Shown: positions 34,907-44,362, numbered from the stretch's first letter. The stretch: DNA of 64,000 nt from CAVYXK01 sp963708245 (GCA_963708245.1 OY970201.1:3472001-3536000); one strand, 5' to 3'. Notes: generated by a model from the letters alone, not told the origin. Numbers and translations are program-made.

Positions 34907-37576
34907 ATGCCGGACCGTCTTGATGCGCACGCCGTCACCGACCCGCGCGAGGTGCGGCTGGCCGATTATCGCCCGCCGGCCTTCCTGGTGGACACCGTTG
35001 ATCTCGCATTCGACCTCGCCGAGACAGTGACGCGCGTTCGCTCACGTCTGTCATTGCGGCGCAACCCGATGGCGGCGCACGAGGCGCTGCTGCGCCTGGA
35101 CGGCGCCGGTCAGCCGGTGCTGCGCATCGCCATCGACGGCGCGGAAGTCGGCGCCAACCGCTACACACAGGACGGCTCCAGCCTTGTGATTCCCGACCCG
35201 CCGGACGCCTTCGAGCTGGAGATCGAGACGACGATCAATCCAAGCGAGAATACCGAGCTTTCCGGGCTCTATCTGTCGAACGGCAGCTTCTTCACACAGT
35301 GCGAGGCAGAGGGATTCCGGCGGATCACCTATTTCCCCGATCGCCCCGACGTGATGGCACGGTTCACCACGACGATCACCGCCGAGCAGGCACGCTGTCC
35401 GGTCATGCTGTCGAACGGCAATCCAGGCGATCGGACCGAGCTTGGGGATGGCCACCACCGCATCACCTGGACCGATCCGCATCCCAAGCCGTGCTACCTG
35501 TTCGCGCTCGTCGCCGGCGATCTCGTCGCTGTGAAGGACAGCTTCGAAACGAAATCTCGGCGCCATGTCGAGCTTGGCATCTGGGTCCGTCGCGGTGACG
35601 AGGACCGGTGTGCCCATGCCATGCGGTCGTTGAAGATGGCAATGCGCTGGGACGAGGATGTGTTCGGACTGGAATACGACCTCGACGTGTTCAGCATCGC
35701 CGCGGTGTCCGATTTCAACATGGGGGCGATGGAGAACAAGGGGCTCAATATCTTCAATACCAAATACGTGCTGGCAAAGCCGGAGACGGCAACCGACGCC
35801 GACTACCAGTCGATCGAATCGGTAATCGCACACGAATATTTCCACAACTGGACCGGTGACCGTGTCACTTGCCGAGACTGGTTCCAGCTTTCACTGAAGG
35901 AAGGGCTTACGGTTTATCGCGACCAGGAATTCTCGATGGACCAGGGAAGCCGCGCCGTGAAGCGTATCGCCGACGTGCGCGCGCTGCGCTCGGCCCAGTT
36001 CCGCGAGGACGCCGGTCCGCTTGCCCATCAGGTGCAGCCCGATCATTACATCGCGATCGACAATTTCTACACGGCCACGGTATACAACAAGGGCGCCGAG
36101 GTCATCCGCATGATGGCCACCATCATAGGGCGCGACAATTTTCGTCGCGGCATGGACCTCTATTTCCAGCGCCACGACAACCAGGCGGTGACGATCGACG
36201 ATTTCGTTGCCGCGATGGCCGATGCGTCAGGCGTGGACCTGACTGCGTTCAAGCTGTGGTACCATCAGGCCGGGACGCCGGAGCTGACGGTTGCCGATGA
36301 TTACGATCCGAGGACGCGTCGCTACACGCTGGTACTGACACAACGCACGCCGCCGACGCCTGGCCAGTTGGAGAAACGGCCGGTGGTCATTCCGATCGCC
36401 CTTGGGCTGCTGGGACCGGACGGAGGTGAGCTTCCCACCCGCATGTCCGGCGAAGCGGCCACCCATTCGGGCGCGCGGGTGGTGTTGCTGCAAGAGGTCG
36501 AGCAGCGATTCACCTTCATTGATGTGCCGGACCGGCCTGTGCCGTCGCTGCTACGGGCGTTCTCGGCGCCGGTGAAACTCGCCGGGGTGCCACAGGAACA
36601 GCTTCGGTTCCTGGCAGCGCACGACGCCGACCCGTTTGTGCGTTGGGACTCGGGTCAGCAATACGCGACACGCCGATTGCTGGAGATGGTTGCAGCGTCC
36701 GCTCGCGGCGAAACGCCCACGGTCGATTCCGGTCTGATCGAGATGATGCTGGCGACGCTCGATCGGGCGAATGAGGACCCTGCCTTTGCCGCCGAGGCGC
36801 TGTCCCTGCCGAGCGAGGCGTTCCTCGCCGACCAGATGGAGGTCGCAGACGTGGACGGCATCCACGCTGCCCGTGAAGCAGCGCGGGCGGCAGTCGGGCA
36901 GGCGTTGCGGAGCGAGCTTCGTGCCACGTACGAGCGGCTGACCGACCATGGCCCATATCGTATAGACGGCGCGGCCATCGGCGCGCGTGCGTTGCACAAT
37001 GCGTGCCTGGGCTATTTGGCCACCGGCGACGGATCGGATGGGGTGCGTCTTGCCAAGACGCAGTTCGATGCTGGGCGGAACATGACCGACGTGCTGGCCG
37101 CTCTCGCGGTGCTGTCAGCGATCGACTGCGCGGAACGTGCGGATGCGCTGGTGGCGTTCCATGCTACCTGGCGCGGCGATGCGCTGGTGCTCGACAAATG
37201 GTTCGCGATCCAGGCGGTCTCGCCGCTGCCGGACACCCCGGATGCGGTGCGTGCACTGTCGCGGCACCCGGATTTCGACTTGCGCAATCCGAACCGCGTG
37301 CGCGCGCTGGTCGGCAGCTTCTCGGCGGGCAACCAGGTGCGGTTCCATGATCCGTCCGGCGCAGGCTACGCTTTCCTGGCGGATACGATCATCGCGCTTG
37401 ATCCAACCAATGCGCAGGTGGCGGCACAACTCGTTTCGCCGCTGGGTCAGTGGCGGCGCGTCAATGAGTCGCGCCGCGCGCTGATGCAGGCGGAGCTGCA
37501 CCGGATCCTCGCGGTGCCGACGCTGAGCCGGAACACGCAGGAGATGGCGGCGAAGAGCCTGGCCACGACGAGCTGA
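34907..37576 (+). CDS. pepN: Aminopeptidase N (M1 family zinc metallopeptidase)
   Basis: ATG at 34907 follows AGGAGGGC. The substrate-binding motif GAMENKG and the zinc site HEYFHNWTGDRVTCRDWFQL followed by SLKEGLTVYRDQEF (HExxH-x18-E) are intact. The order is N-terminal saddle, catalytic domain, a beta-sandwich (RYTLVLTQRTPPTPGQLEKR) and a helical C-terminal domain with RFHDPSGAGYAFLADTIIAL. The length of 889 residues matches bacterial PepN (about 870). It trims N-terminal residues from peptides in the cytoplasm. It is divergent from the CocE-like gene. Confidence 0.96.
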   Translation: MPDRLDAHAVTDPREVRLADYRPPAFLVDTVDLAFDLAETVTRVRSRLSLRRNPMAAHEALLRLDGAGQPVLRIAIDGAEVGANRYTQDGSSLVIPDPPDAFELEIETTINPSENTELSGLYLSNGSFFTQCEAEGFRRITYFPDRPDVMARFTTTITAEQARCPVMLSNGNPGDRTELGDGHHRITWTDPHPKPCYLFALVAGDLVAVKDSFETKSRRHVELGIWVRRGDEDRCAHAMRSLKMAMRWDEDVFGLEYDLDVFSIAAVSDFNMGAMENKGLNIFNTKYVLAKPETATDADYQSIESVIAHEYFHNWTGDRVTCRDWFQLSLKEGLTVYRDQEFSMDQGSRAVKRIADVRALRSAQFREDAGPLAHQVQPDHYIAIDNFYTATVYNKGAEVIRMMATIIGRDNFRRGMDLYFQRHDNQAVTIDDFVAAMADASGVDLTAFKLWYHQAGTPELTVADDYDPRTRRYTLVLTQRTPPTPGQLEKRPVVIPIALGLLGPDGGELPTRMSGEAATHSGARVVLLQEVEQRFTFIDVPDRPVPSLLRAFSAPVKLAGVPQEQLRFLAAHDADPFVRWDSGQQYATRRLLEMVAASARGETPTVDSGLIEMMLATLDRANEDPAFAAEALSLPSEAFLADQMEVADVDGIHAAREAARAAVGQALRSELRATYERLTDHGPYRIDGAAIGARALHNACLGYLATGDGSDGVRLAKTQFDAGRNMTDVLAALAVLSAIDCAERADALVAFHATWRGDALVLDKWFAIQAVSPLPDTPDAVRALSRHPDFDLRNPNRVRALVGSFSAGNQVRFHDPSGAGYAFLADTIIALDPTNAQVAAQLVSPLGQWRRVNESRRALMQAELHRILAVPTLSRNTQEMAAKSLATTS

Positions 37577-38061
37577 TGGACCAACGCGACAGCGGATGCC
37601 GCGAGCCAGCTACACAACTCCTCTGCGAGATGAAAAGCGCCACATGCGCTGTCCGCGTGTTATCGGAGTTCAGTTGTCGGGCCAGTGGACAGCGAATACT
37701 TTGCGAACGCCAAATTAGTCCAATGCAGGTGAAGTGGTCTACCGCGAAGCAGTTGAGTCCAACGTCCCTTTAAAGGAAGTGATACCGGCGCACAGGACGT
37801 AGAGGTTCGGTATGCGCGCTGATCTGGGCCGGTATCATACCAATTCACGAACCTCAGTTGCCCAGTTACTTGCGGCTGAGCGGATACCAGCTCCGCTTCC
37901 TAATTCCATCCCAACAACTTCCTGCTCAAGCAGGGGCTTCGCGGTTAACCCGCCCCGCCGGGTCAAAATTGCGACGGCGGCGCGGGACGCGTAGGCTGAC
38001 GGAACGCGGGGTCGCGGGCGATGGGCCGCCGCGTGAACCAGCGAAAGAGGGAGGAGGCTGC
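37577..38061. other. Intergenic region, no gene recognised
   Basis: These 480 bases between pepN and the ABC transporter operon are visibly less GC-rich than the genes. They should hold the transporter promoter; no regulatory motif is clear. Confidence 0.45.
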
Positions 38062-39048
38062 ATGACGAATGGCGTTTGGAAACTGGCGGCGTTGCTGCTC
38101 GGCCTGGCCGTGATGCCGGCCCTGCACGCGAAGAACGCCGTCGCCGACACGGTGAAGATCGCCCATTCCACCTGGGTCGGCTACGGGCCGCTCTACATCG
38201 CTCGCGACGAGGGCATCTTCAAGAAGAACGGGGTCGATGTCGATCTGGTGCTGATGGAAGACCCGAAGGAGCGCTTCCCCACGCTGATGGCCGACCGCAT
38301 CCAGATGATCGCCAGCACCGTTGATACCGCGCTGCTGTATATGAAGAAGCCGACCGACTTCCAGTACGTAGTGGCGATCGACGACTCGGATGGCGGCGAC
38401 GGGATCGTGGCGAAGAAGGACATCACCAGCATCGCCGACCTGAAGGGCAAGCAGGTCGCGGTCAACGACGGCTCTGTGTCGGACTTCTACCTGAACGTGC
38501 TGCTGGCCAAGGCCGGGCTGAAGGAATCCGATCTGCACACGGTCAACATGACGGCGGCCGACGCCGGTAGCGCCTTCGTGGCCGGACGAGTCGATGCATC
38601 GGTGACCTGGGAGCCGTGGCTCAGTCGCGGCAAGGCCACCGATTTCGGGCACCTGCTAACCGACAGTTCGAAGACACCGGGGCTGATCACCGACGTGCTG
38701 ATCGCCAAGACCGACTGGGTCAACGCGCATCAGAAGGACGTCGCGGCGATCGTCAAGTCGTGGTACGAGGCAGTCGCCTTCTATGAGCAGCATCCGGACG
38801 AGGCGATCCCGATCATGGCCAAGGGCGTCGGCGGATGGCTCAAGGATCCGAAGGCTTTCAAGGCGACGCTGTCGGGCATCAAGTTTTACGACGAGGCGGC
38901 CAACAAGGCGTTCTTCGGCACTCCGGACAAGCCCGGCCCGCTCGCCAACACGGTGCAGCAGGCGATCGACATCTGGAGCAGCCACGGCAGGCTGCAGGTA
39001 AAGCCGACGCCGGCCGAGCTGATCAACTACAGCTTCGTCAACCAGTGA
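38062..39048 (+). CDS. ABC transporter periplasmic substrate-binding protein (SsuA/TauA/NMT1-like)
   Basis: ATG at 38062 has GGGAGGAGG upstream. A signal peptide (KLAALLLGLAVMPALHAKNA) precedes the NMT1-like mature protein: VKIAHSTWVGYGPLYIARDE, then LMADRIQMIASTVDTALLYM and GKQVAVNDGSVSDFYLNVLL, AGRVDASVTWEPWLSR. This fold binds small sulfonates, nitrate-type anions, aromatic acids or thiamine precursors; the ligand cannot be inferred from sequence alone. The stop overlaps the permease start (TGATG). Confidence 0.9.
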   Translation: MTNGVWKLAALLLGLAVMPALHAKNAVADTVKIAHSTWVGYGPLYIARDEGIFKKNGVDVDLVLMEDPKERFPTLMADRIQMIASTVDTALLYMKKPTDFQYVVAIDDSDGGDGIVAKKDITSIADLKGKQVAVNDGSVSDFYLNVLLAKAGLKESDLHTVNMTAADAGSAFVAGRVDASVTWEPWLSRGKATDFGHLLTDSSKTPGLITDVLIAKTDWVNAHQKDVAAIVKSWYEAVAFYEQHPDEAIPIMAKGVGGWLKDPKAFKATLSGIKFYDEAANKAFFGTPDKPGPLANTVQQAIDIWSSHGRLQVKPTPAELINYSFVNQ

Positions 39049-39848
39049 TGGCATCCTTCCTCGACGCTTACGTTGCGCCGAAGAAGGAAATCCCCCGCCG
39101 TGCCTACCTGACGGTGAGCACGGCGATGGGGGCCGCCATACTCGTCCTGTGGTGCGTGCTATCGTATGGGCGGCTGGTGCGGGCCGATTTCCTGCCCACA
39201 CCGGGCCAGGTGGTAGCGGCGGCGGTGGCCGGGCTCGGCGACGGTTCACTGCTGGTCAACACCGCCGTCAGCGTCACAGAGATCATGTCGGGCTTCGTGA
39301 TTGCCTCGATCCTGTCGGTGCCGCTCGGCATCCTGATGGGCAGCTTCAAGATCGTCGAAGCGGCGATTGAGCCGGTGACAAATTTCGTTCGCTACCTGCC
39401 GGTCTCTGCCCTGATCCCGCTGCTGATCTTGTGGGTCGGCATCGACATGTCGGAGAAGATCACCGTTATCTTCATCGGCACGTTCTTTCAGCAGTTGATC
39501 CTGATTGCCGATGTGTCGCGCGGGGTGTCGCAGGACCTGCTGGACGTGTCGTACACGCTGGGGGCGACGCGGCGGACCGTGGTGGCCCGCGTGCTGGTCC
39601 CGGCCACCATGCCGGGGGTGATGGACACGCTGCGGGTAACGCTTGGCTGGGCCTGGACCTATCTGGTGGTGGCCGAGTTGGTGGCGGCGAACAAGGGGCT
39701 TGGCTATTTCATCCTGAACTCGATGCGCGGGCTGTTCACCGACCAGATCTTCCTCGGCATCATGGTGATCGGGCTCTTGGGGCTGCTGACCGACCAGGTG
39801 TTCAAGGCGCTGCGCAATTGGCTGCTGCCCTGGGCAACGGCGGCGTGA
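39048..39848 (+). CDS. ABC transporter permease (SsuC/TauC-like)
   Basis: Six or so membrane segments, for example ILVLWCVLSYGRLV and IASILSVPLGILMGSFKI. The BPD_transp_1 coupling motif is visible: DVSYTLGATRRTVVARVLVP, then ATMPGVMDTLRVTLGWAWT (EAA-type loop). The start overlaps the upstream stop and its own stop overlaps the ATPase start (GTGA), so the three genes are translationally coupled. Confidence 0.93.
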   Translation: MASFLDAYVAPKKEIPRRAYLTVSTAMGAAILVLWCVLSYGRLVRADFLPTPGQVVAAAVAGLGDGSLLVNTAVSVTEIMSGFVIASILSVPLGILMGSFKIVEAAIEPVTNFVRYLPVSALIPLLILWVGIDMSEKITVIFIGTFFQQLILIADVSRGVSQDLLDVSYTLGATRRTVVARVLVPATMPGVMDTLRVTLGWAWTYLVVAELVAANKGLGYFILNSMRGLFTDQIFLGIMVIGLLGLLTDQVFKALRNWLLPWATAA

Positions 39849-40666
39849 AGCTAGCCGCCGCGGTGGATGCCCGCGCCGGCGCGGCGAAACTGCGCATCGA
39901 GGACGTGGCGCTGCGGTTCACGCCGAGATCGGGCGCACCTGTTACCGCGTTGGAGAACGTGTCGCTGGAGGTCGGCGACAACGAGTTCTCGGTCATCGTC
40001 GGCCCGTCCGGCTGTGGCAAGACGAGCCTGCTGCGGCTGGTCGCCGGGCTGATCGAGCCAACCGAGGGCGCGATCTGGCTGGATGAGCGTCGAGTGACAG
40101 GGCCCGGCCGGGACCGCGGCATGGTGTTCCAGTCCTACACGCTGTTTCCGTGGCTGACGGTGCAGCAGAACGTGGAGTTCGGGCTGAAGGTGGGCGGCGT
40201 GCCGCCGGCCGAGCGACGGCAGATCGCGGCCCGCTTCATCGCGCAGGTTGGGCTGGATGGGTTCGAGCGGCATTACCCCAAGCAGCTCTCCGGCGGGATG
40301 ATGCAGCGGGTGGCGCTGGCCCGCGCGCTGGCGAACGATCCGGCGGTGCTGCTCATGGACGAGCCGTTCGGCGCGCTGGACAGCCAGACCCGTTCTTTGA
40401 TGCAGGAGCTGCTGCTGGAGATCTGGCAGCGAGCCAGCAAGACGGTGCTGTTCATCACGCACGACATCGACGAATCGATCCTGCTCGGCGACCGCGTGCA
40501 TGTGATGACGGCGCGGCCGGGACGGATCAAGGAAGTGGTGGACATTGATTTGCCTCGCCCGCGCAGCGTCGAGGTGCTGACCAGCCAGGCATTCATGGCC
40601 TTGAAGCGGCGGATCATGCGGTCGATCCATGAGGAGGCGGTACGAAGCTTTGCTGGGACGGAGTGA
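39845..40666 (+). CDS. ABC transporter ATP-binding protein (SsuB/TauB-like)
   Basis: GTG at 39845 overlaps the permease stop. All nucleotide-binding motifs are present: Walker A VGPSGCGKTSLLRL, Q-loop GMVFQSYTLFPWL, signature KQLSGGMMQRVALARAL, Walker B AVLLMDEPFGALD and H-loop VLFITHDIDES. The length of 273 residues is normal. The end HVMTARPGRIKEVVDIDLPR is typical of nitrate/sulfonate/taurine importers. Confidence 0.95.
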   Translation: MKLAAAVDARAGAAKLRIEDVALRFTPRSGAPVTALENVSLEVGDNEFSVIVGPSGCGKTSLLRLVAGLIEPTEGAIWLDERRVTGPGRDRGMVFQSYTLFPWLTVQQNVEFGLKVGGVPPAERRQIAARFIAQVGLDGFERHYPKQLSGGMMQRVALARALANDPAVLLMDEPFGALDSQTRSLMQELLLEIWQRASKTVLFITHDIDESILLGDRVHVMTARPGRIKEVVDIDLPRPRSVEVLTSQAFMALKRRIMRSIHEEAVRSFAGTE

Positions 40667-40755
40667 GTGCTGTGAAGCCGAGGGCGGACGGCGGACGGCT
40701 AGCAATTCGATTCACGGTTTGGGAATCGAACTCGCCCCCGAGCCGATATCGGCAC

Positions 40756-41181
40756 TCATCGGCGCACGCTCCTGCTCCGTCCTTTTTCGTGCAGCTCCAG
40801 GAACCTGGCCTTCACTTGGGCGAAGAGGCCAGGCGGGATAAAACCGTAGCTGAAGACATCTGGCCGACCTGGCAGCGGCACCAAACCGCCGTTCGGCCAT
40901 TCATCCACGTTATGCTCCGAAACGATCACCCAGCTCGGCGCGTCATCCAATCCCAGCACTTTGCGAACCTTCGGTGGGATTTCCACGCCTGCGGCATCCT
41001 TGTCTGGCTGGGTGTGCGTAATCGGCAGAATGACGACGAAGCGTGGCGACGCAGCTGATTCCGTGGCGGCGACCAGACAGGCTGGCCGCTCCTTCCCCTG
41101 ATCATGGCCAGCAACGGCCTCCCGGCTCCAGAGATAGTCGTAACGGATGACGAGCCCCGGTCTGGGCTCCGGAAGCGGCAC
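40756..41181 (-). CDS. PemK/MazF-like toxin of a toxin-antitoxin pair
   Basis: The 141-residue protein opens PEPRPGLVIRYDYLWSREAV, the P--G-V----------E----RP start typical of PemK/MazF folds, and continues KERPACLVAATESAASPRFV, VVILPITHTQPDKDAAGVEI and DAPSWVIVSEHNVDEWPNGG. MazF-like toxins cleave RNA. It starts 10 bases after the stop of the antitoxin-like gene. The assignment to PemK is by pattern and by its partner; it is somewhat longer than MazF. Confidence 0.7.
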   Translation of the reverse strand: MPLPEPRPGLVIRYDYLWSREAVAGHDQGKERPACLVAATESAASPRFVVILPITHTQPDKDAAGVEIPPKVRKVLGLDDAPSWVIVSEHNVDEWPNGGLVPLPGRPDVFSYGFIPPGLFAQVKARFLELHEKGRSRSVRR

Positions 41182-41191
41182 GACGAGGACC

Positions 41192-41446
41192 TCACTTCAG
41201 AAGGTCGTCGAGCCCCGCGTGCTCCGGGTCCATTTCCGCGCGCCGCACCCCGTCCACCACCACCGAGGTGGCGTCCACGGTCCGATGGGTTCGCCGAGCG
41301 GCGGCCACGAGCCAGTCGTAGTGATCCGCGGACATCAACACCAGCTCGCGTCGTCCATGCCGGGTGATCTCCACCGGCTCCCGCTGAGCCTGATGTTGGA
41401 ACTCGCCGAATTTGCGCTGAAACTCCACAGCCGTCGTCTGAGCCAT
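41192..41446 (-). CDS. Phd/YefM-type antitoxin
   Basis: 84 residues from ATG at 41446: TTAVEFQRKFGEFQHQAQRE, then PVEITRHGRRELVLMSADHY and DWLVAAARRTHR. This is the Phd/YefM N-terminal DNA-binding fold (EF---F----------P--IT-HGR---VL-S---Y). The C-terminal tail (EMDPEHAGLDDLLK) would bind the toxin. It is the first gene of the pair and likely represses its own promoter. A TGATATCAGTATTCTCGGTA stretch just upstream (41468-41495) is AT-rich and partly palindromic, a fitting operator. Confidence 0.82.
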   Translation of the reverse strand: MAQTTAVEFQRKFGEFQHQAQREPVEITRHGRRELVLMSADHYDWLVAAARRTHRTVDATSVVVDGVRRAEMDPEHAGLDDLLK

Positions 41447-41575
41447 AGCATCCTCAATAGCACGGGAACTGATATCAGTATTCTCGGTATTTTGCTGAAT
41501 TTGTGAAGCACACAGAGAGCCGGCCTTACCAGCCATTGTCACAAATCTATTTCAAAACATTTATCAATCCGGAAA

Positions 41576-41626
41576 TGGTGCCCAGGGGCGGAATCGAACC
41601 ACCGACACTGCGATTTTCAGTCGCAT
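41576..41626 (-). other. Attachment-site remnant: 3' 51 nt of tRNA-Phe
   Basis: Read on the minus strand the end is ATGCGACTGAAAATCGCAGT, then GTCGGTGGTTCGATTCCGCC and CCTGGGCACCA, identical to the 3' two thirds of a tRNA-Phe(GAA) including encoded CCA. The 5' acceptor and D arm are absent. A tyrosine integrase begins about 145 bases to the right. This is one end of an integrated element; the element lies on the integrase (right) side and the intact tRNA-Phe should mark its other end, which I do not find in this window. Confidence 0.88.
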
Positions 41627-41770
41627 AAGTTGCCCCGACTCACGATGACGTTATGGGTCCGCATGGCGACATAAGCCGCAGAAGTACGCCATTTAGCCCC
41701 TAGACACTGCGACACGCGGTGCCATATGATGTCGCAGGTGGACACACAAAAGGGTCCGCGAAGGGTCCGC

Positions 41771-43015
41771 ATGAAGCTCACACAACAGACTGTAGAGGCG
41801 GCCAAGTGCCCGCCGGGCCACAAGGACGTGCTACTGTTTGACGATGCGCTGAAGGGGTTCGGCCTGCGGGTCACGGCCACCGGCAAGCGCCTGTTCCTGT
41901 TCCAGTATAACGTGCCGGGCGGCAAGCGGCGGATTCCGCTCGGCGCCTTCGGGACCGAGCTGACGGTGGCGCAAGCCCGGCGAAAAGCCGAGTCCTTACG
42001 AGGACAGGTGCGCGATAGGCGCGACCCCGCAGCGGAGCACAAGGCCCGCCAGGAGGCAGAATTCGCGGCCAAGGCCGTCACCAGCTACACGGTGGACACC
42101 TTGATCGGCGACTGGACCGAGCATCACCTCGCCGGCCGCTCCGCTTCTTATAGGGCACGGGTGCCTGGCGAGATGCGGCGCGCGCTCAAACCCTGGCTTG
42201 CAGCCCCGGCAGCCTCGTTCGGCCGCACCGATGCCGTGCGCGTGTTGGACGCGGCGAAGGCCGGCAGTGGCCCCGTAGCCGCGAACCGGCTGCGGGCCGA
42301 GGCGCGGGCATGCTGGACCTGGGCGGTGAAGCGGGGTGTGCTGGACGGCAACCCATGGGAAGCCACGCCGCGCCCCCTCGCCCGCGAGACGCCGCGCGAA
42401 CGGGTTCTGTCCGACGCCGAGATTGGCGCGCTCTACCGCGCCGCCGGCGATCTGACTGAGCCCTTCGGTGCACTGATCCGTGTGATGATATTAACCGGCC
42501 AGCGACGCGGTGAGGTGGCCGGCATGCGCTGGAATGAAATCGACCTGGACACCGCGATGTGGCGCATGCCGGGGAGCCGGACGAAGAACCATCAGCCGCA
42601 CACGGTTCCGCTCGCAACGGCAGCCGTGAAGCTGCTGCAAGGCGTCAAACGCCGGACGGATGCGCCGTTGGTATTCGAGGGACCGCGGCACACGGTCCCG
42701 AGTGGGTTCGGCAAGGTGAAAGCGCGGCTGGATGCAGCACTGTCGCCAACCGAGCCGTGGATTCTGCACGACATCCGCCGCACGGTCGCGACCGCGCTGC
42801 AACGGCTCGGCGTGCGGTTGGAGGTAACAGAGGCCGTGTTGAACCACGTGAGCGGTTCCCGCTCCGGCATCGTTGGCGTGTATCAGCGGCACGGATGGGA
42901 ACAAGAAAAGCGGGCGGCCCTGGACGCTTGGGCTGCACACGTCCTGGCGGCGGCCGAGGGCCGGCCGGGACCGGCGAATTGGTTGCGTTATCCAAGCGGA
43001 GGGGGGCGTGGTTGA
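41771..43015 (+). CDS. Tyrosine recombinase (integrase) of an island
   Basis: An N-terminal DUF4102-like domain opens KLTQQTVEAAKCPPGHKDVL, then LKGFGLRVTATGKRLFLFQY. The catalytic domain has Arg in ILTGQRRGEVAGMRWNEIDL, HDIRRTVATALQRLG, and Tyr in GIVGVYQRHGWEQEK, with NHVSG before it. ATG at 41771 matches the family start; an upstream ATG at 41726 adds 15 residues. Its place beside a tRNA-Phe fragment is what is expected for island integrases of the P4 type. The stop overlaps the next gene. Confidence 0.93.
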   Translation: MKLTQQTVEAAKCPPGHKDVLLFDDALKGFGLRVTATGKRLFLFQYNVPGGKRRIPLGAFGTELTVAQARRKAESLRGQVRDRRDPAAEHKARQEAEFAAKAVTSYTVDTLIGDWTEHHLAGRSASYRARVPGEMRRALKPWLAAPAASFGRTDAVRVLDAAKAGSGPVAANRLRAEARACWTWAVKRGVLDGNPWEATPRPLARETPRERVLSDAEIGALYRAAGDLTEPFGALIRVMILTGQRRGEVAGMRWNEIDLDTAMWRMPGSRTKNHQPHTVPLATAAVKLLQGVKRRTDAPLVFEGPRHTVPSGFGKVKARLDAALSPTEPWILHDIRRTVATALQRLGVRLEVTEAVLNHVSGSRSGIVGVYQRHGWEQEKRAALDAWAAHVLAAAEGRPGPANWLRYPSGGGRG

Positions 43016-43586
43016 GGGCGAAAGGGTACTGCGTCTATTGAAGAAAGAAAGGGTAGCGCGCAGCTCACAGAAGCTACCAACGCTCGCGGCGTGCGGCGAT
43101 CTAGAGCAGGTAATCGACGCGCTTAGATATGAGCAGGCTGTGTATGAATTCAGCTATGCTGACCAGACGCAACGAATCGCGGGGGCGCTGGAAACACTTT
43201 CTGAGGTGCTGCCGCAAATCTACCCCTACGAAGAGGGATCGGTTGATGCGGCCGTTCTTGAACAGCTTGCTCAAGCGGTCGAAACAGCCAGGCTACGGCC
43301 ATGGGGAACTCGTCCAGTGGAGCCGAGTTATCATTGGCATCGGTTCGCTAGAGAACTGGCTGAGGCATTTCGCGAAGCGATGCGCTCGACCAATCCAAAC
43401 TTGAAAATCGCCTTCTCCAACAAGGGGCTAATGTCACGCTTCCTCGAAGCCGCAATTCCCATGGTGGACAGGGAAAACCGGCCCCCAGGTGAGACTGTAA
43501 TACGTTACCTGAGGCGGCAGGACGAAAAGCTTGCCGAGGGTAACACCCCCGACCCGGCTTGTTACCCCCTGACCACCGGGGGGTAA
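43008..43586 (+). CDS. Hypothetical protein following the integrase
   Basis: GTG at 43008, with a GGAGGGGGG run upstream, gives 192 residues and overlaps the integrase stop by eight bases, so it is probably co-translated. The protein is helical and charged (LEQVIDALRYEQAVYEFSYA, FARELAEAFREAMRSTNPNL) with no family I recognise. The codon use is less GC-rich than that of the integrase. Confidence 0.6.
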   Translation: MVEGERVLRLLKKERVARSSQKLPTLAACGDLEQVIDALRYEQAVYEFSYADQTQRIAGALETLSEVLPQIYPYEEGSVDAAVLEQLAQAVETARLRPWGTRPVEPSYHWHRFARELAEAFREAMRSTNPNLKIAFSNKGLMSRFLEAAIPMVDRENRPPGETVIRYLRRQDEKLAEGNTPDPACYPLTTGG

Positions 43587-43713
43587 CATCGCACGACGCT
43601 GCTGTTACCCGTAACATTCATCCGGCCGAATGTTACGACTGTTTCGTGCCCGGTTGATTCGCTAAGTCTCCGTGCGGCGCCAATTGGTGGCGCAGGACAT
43701 GGAGACTCAGACA

Positions 43714-43926
43714 ATGGCCGAAATAGAATATCTCGACGACGTGCAGCTTTGCACTCTTTTGCACGTCAACTCTCGCACGACTATGCGCTGGCGCCGCGAC
43801 GGCGGCGGCCCTCCCTTCATCCGAGCAGGCGCACGCCGCGTTCTCTACAGCCGGCGCGCCGTCGATACGTGGCTGGCGGAGCGGAGCTTCCCGCACCGTG
43901 CGGCTGAGGCTGTGCAGGCAGCGTGA
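43714..43926 (+). CDS. MerR-like helix-turn-helix protein, probable excisionase/AlpA type
   Basis: 70 residues from ATG at 43714 (GGAG eight bases upstream; an ATG at 43699 is also possible). The sequence LDDVQLCTLLHVNSRTTMRW, RRDGGGPPFIRAGARRVLYS and RRAVDTWLAER is the HTH_17 excisionase pattern (L-----LG-----TV-RW...P---IG-R-RY----V--WL). Such proteins direct excision or activate island genes. It fits between the integrase and the replication gene. Confidence 0.8.
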   Translation: MAEIEYLDDVQLCTLLHVNSRTTMRWRRDGGGPPFIRAGARRVLYSRRAVDTWLAERSFPHRAAEAVQAA

Positions 43927-43965
43927 ACGACAGCAACGCAACACAACGGAGAAGGACAGACTCAA

Positions 43966-44286
43966 ATGACGAAGAAAACCTCTACCAGCGTCACCGGCCG
44001 GGACGGCTACCTCGTCGGTCAGGCACTTTGCATCGCGGCAACGTGGCTGGACTCGCTGCCGAAGATGCACCGGCAGCCGAGCAACCGCAATGACATGGCG
44101 CGGTTAATCCGAGCCTGGGACGCGATGGCAATGCCCGAGGTGCACGCCCCCGCCATCGAAGACGCATCCGGCGGCAAGCTCAAGTGCACTTTCTTGAACA
44201 AGCGCGAGCGCAAGCTGGTGGACGGGCTTCTTGCCTCAGTTCGTGCGCACAACGAAGCGCATGAGCGACAGCTTGCAGCAGACTAA
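43966..44286 (+). CDS. Hypothetical island protein
   Basis: ATG at 43966 follows GGAGAAGGA. 106 residues with GYLVGQALCIAATWLDSLPK, a NRNDMARLIRAWDA helix and the basic end NKRERKLVDGLLASVRAHNE. No family recognised. It belongs to the same-strand gene train 41771-47129. Confidence 0.55.
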   Translation: MTKKTSTSVTGRDGYLVGQALCIAATWLDSLPKMHRQPSNRNDMARLIRAWDAMAMPEVHAPAIEDASGGKLKCTFLNKRERKLVDGLLASVRAHNEAHERQLAAD

Positions 44287-44362
44287 CCGGCACCGTGCAC
44301 CGCGTCATCCACGGCGCGGTGCACATCTTCCCTACAACACAGACACATACTGGACAGCGAAG

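Noticed and set aside
41576..41626. Functional tRNA-Phe gene
   Set aside because: The 5' acceptor strand and D arm are missing, so it cannot fold; it is an att fragment.
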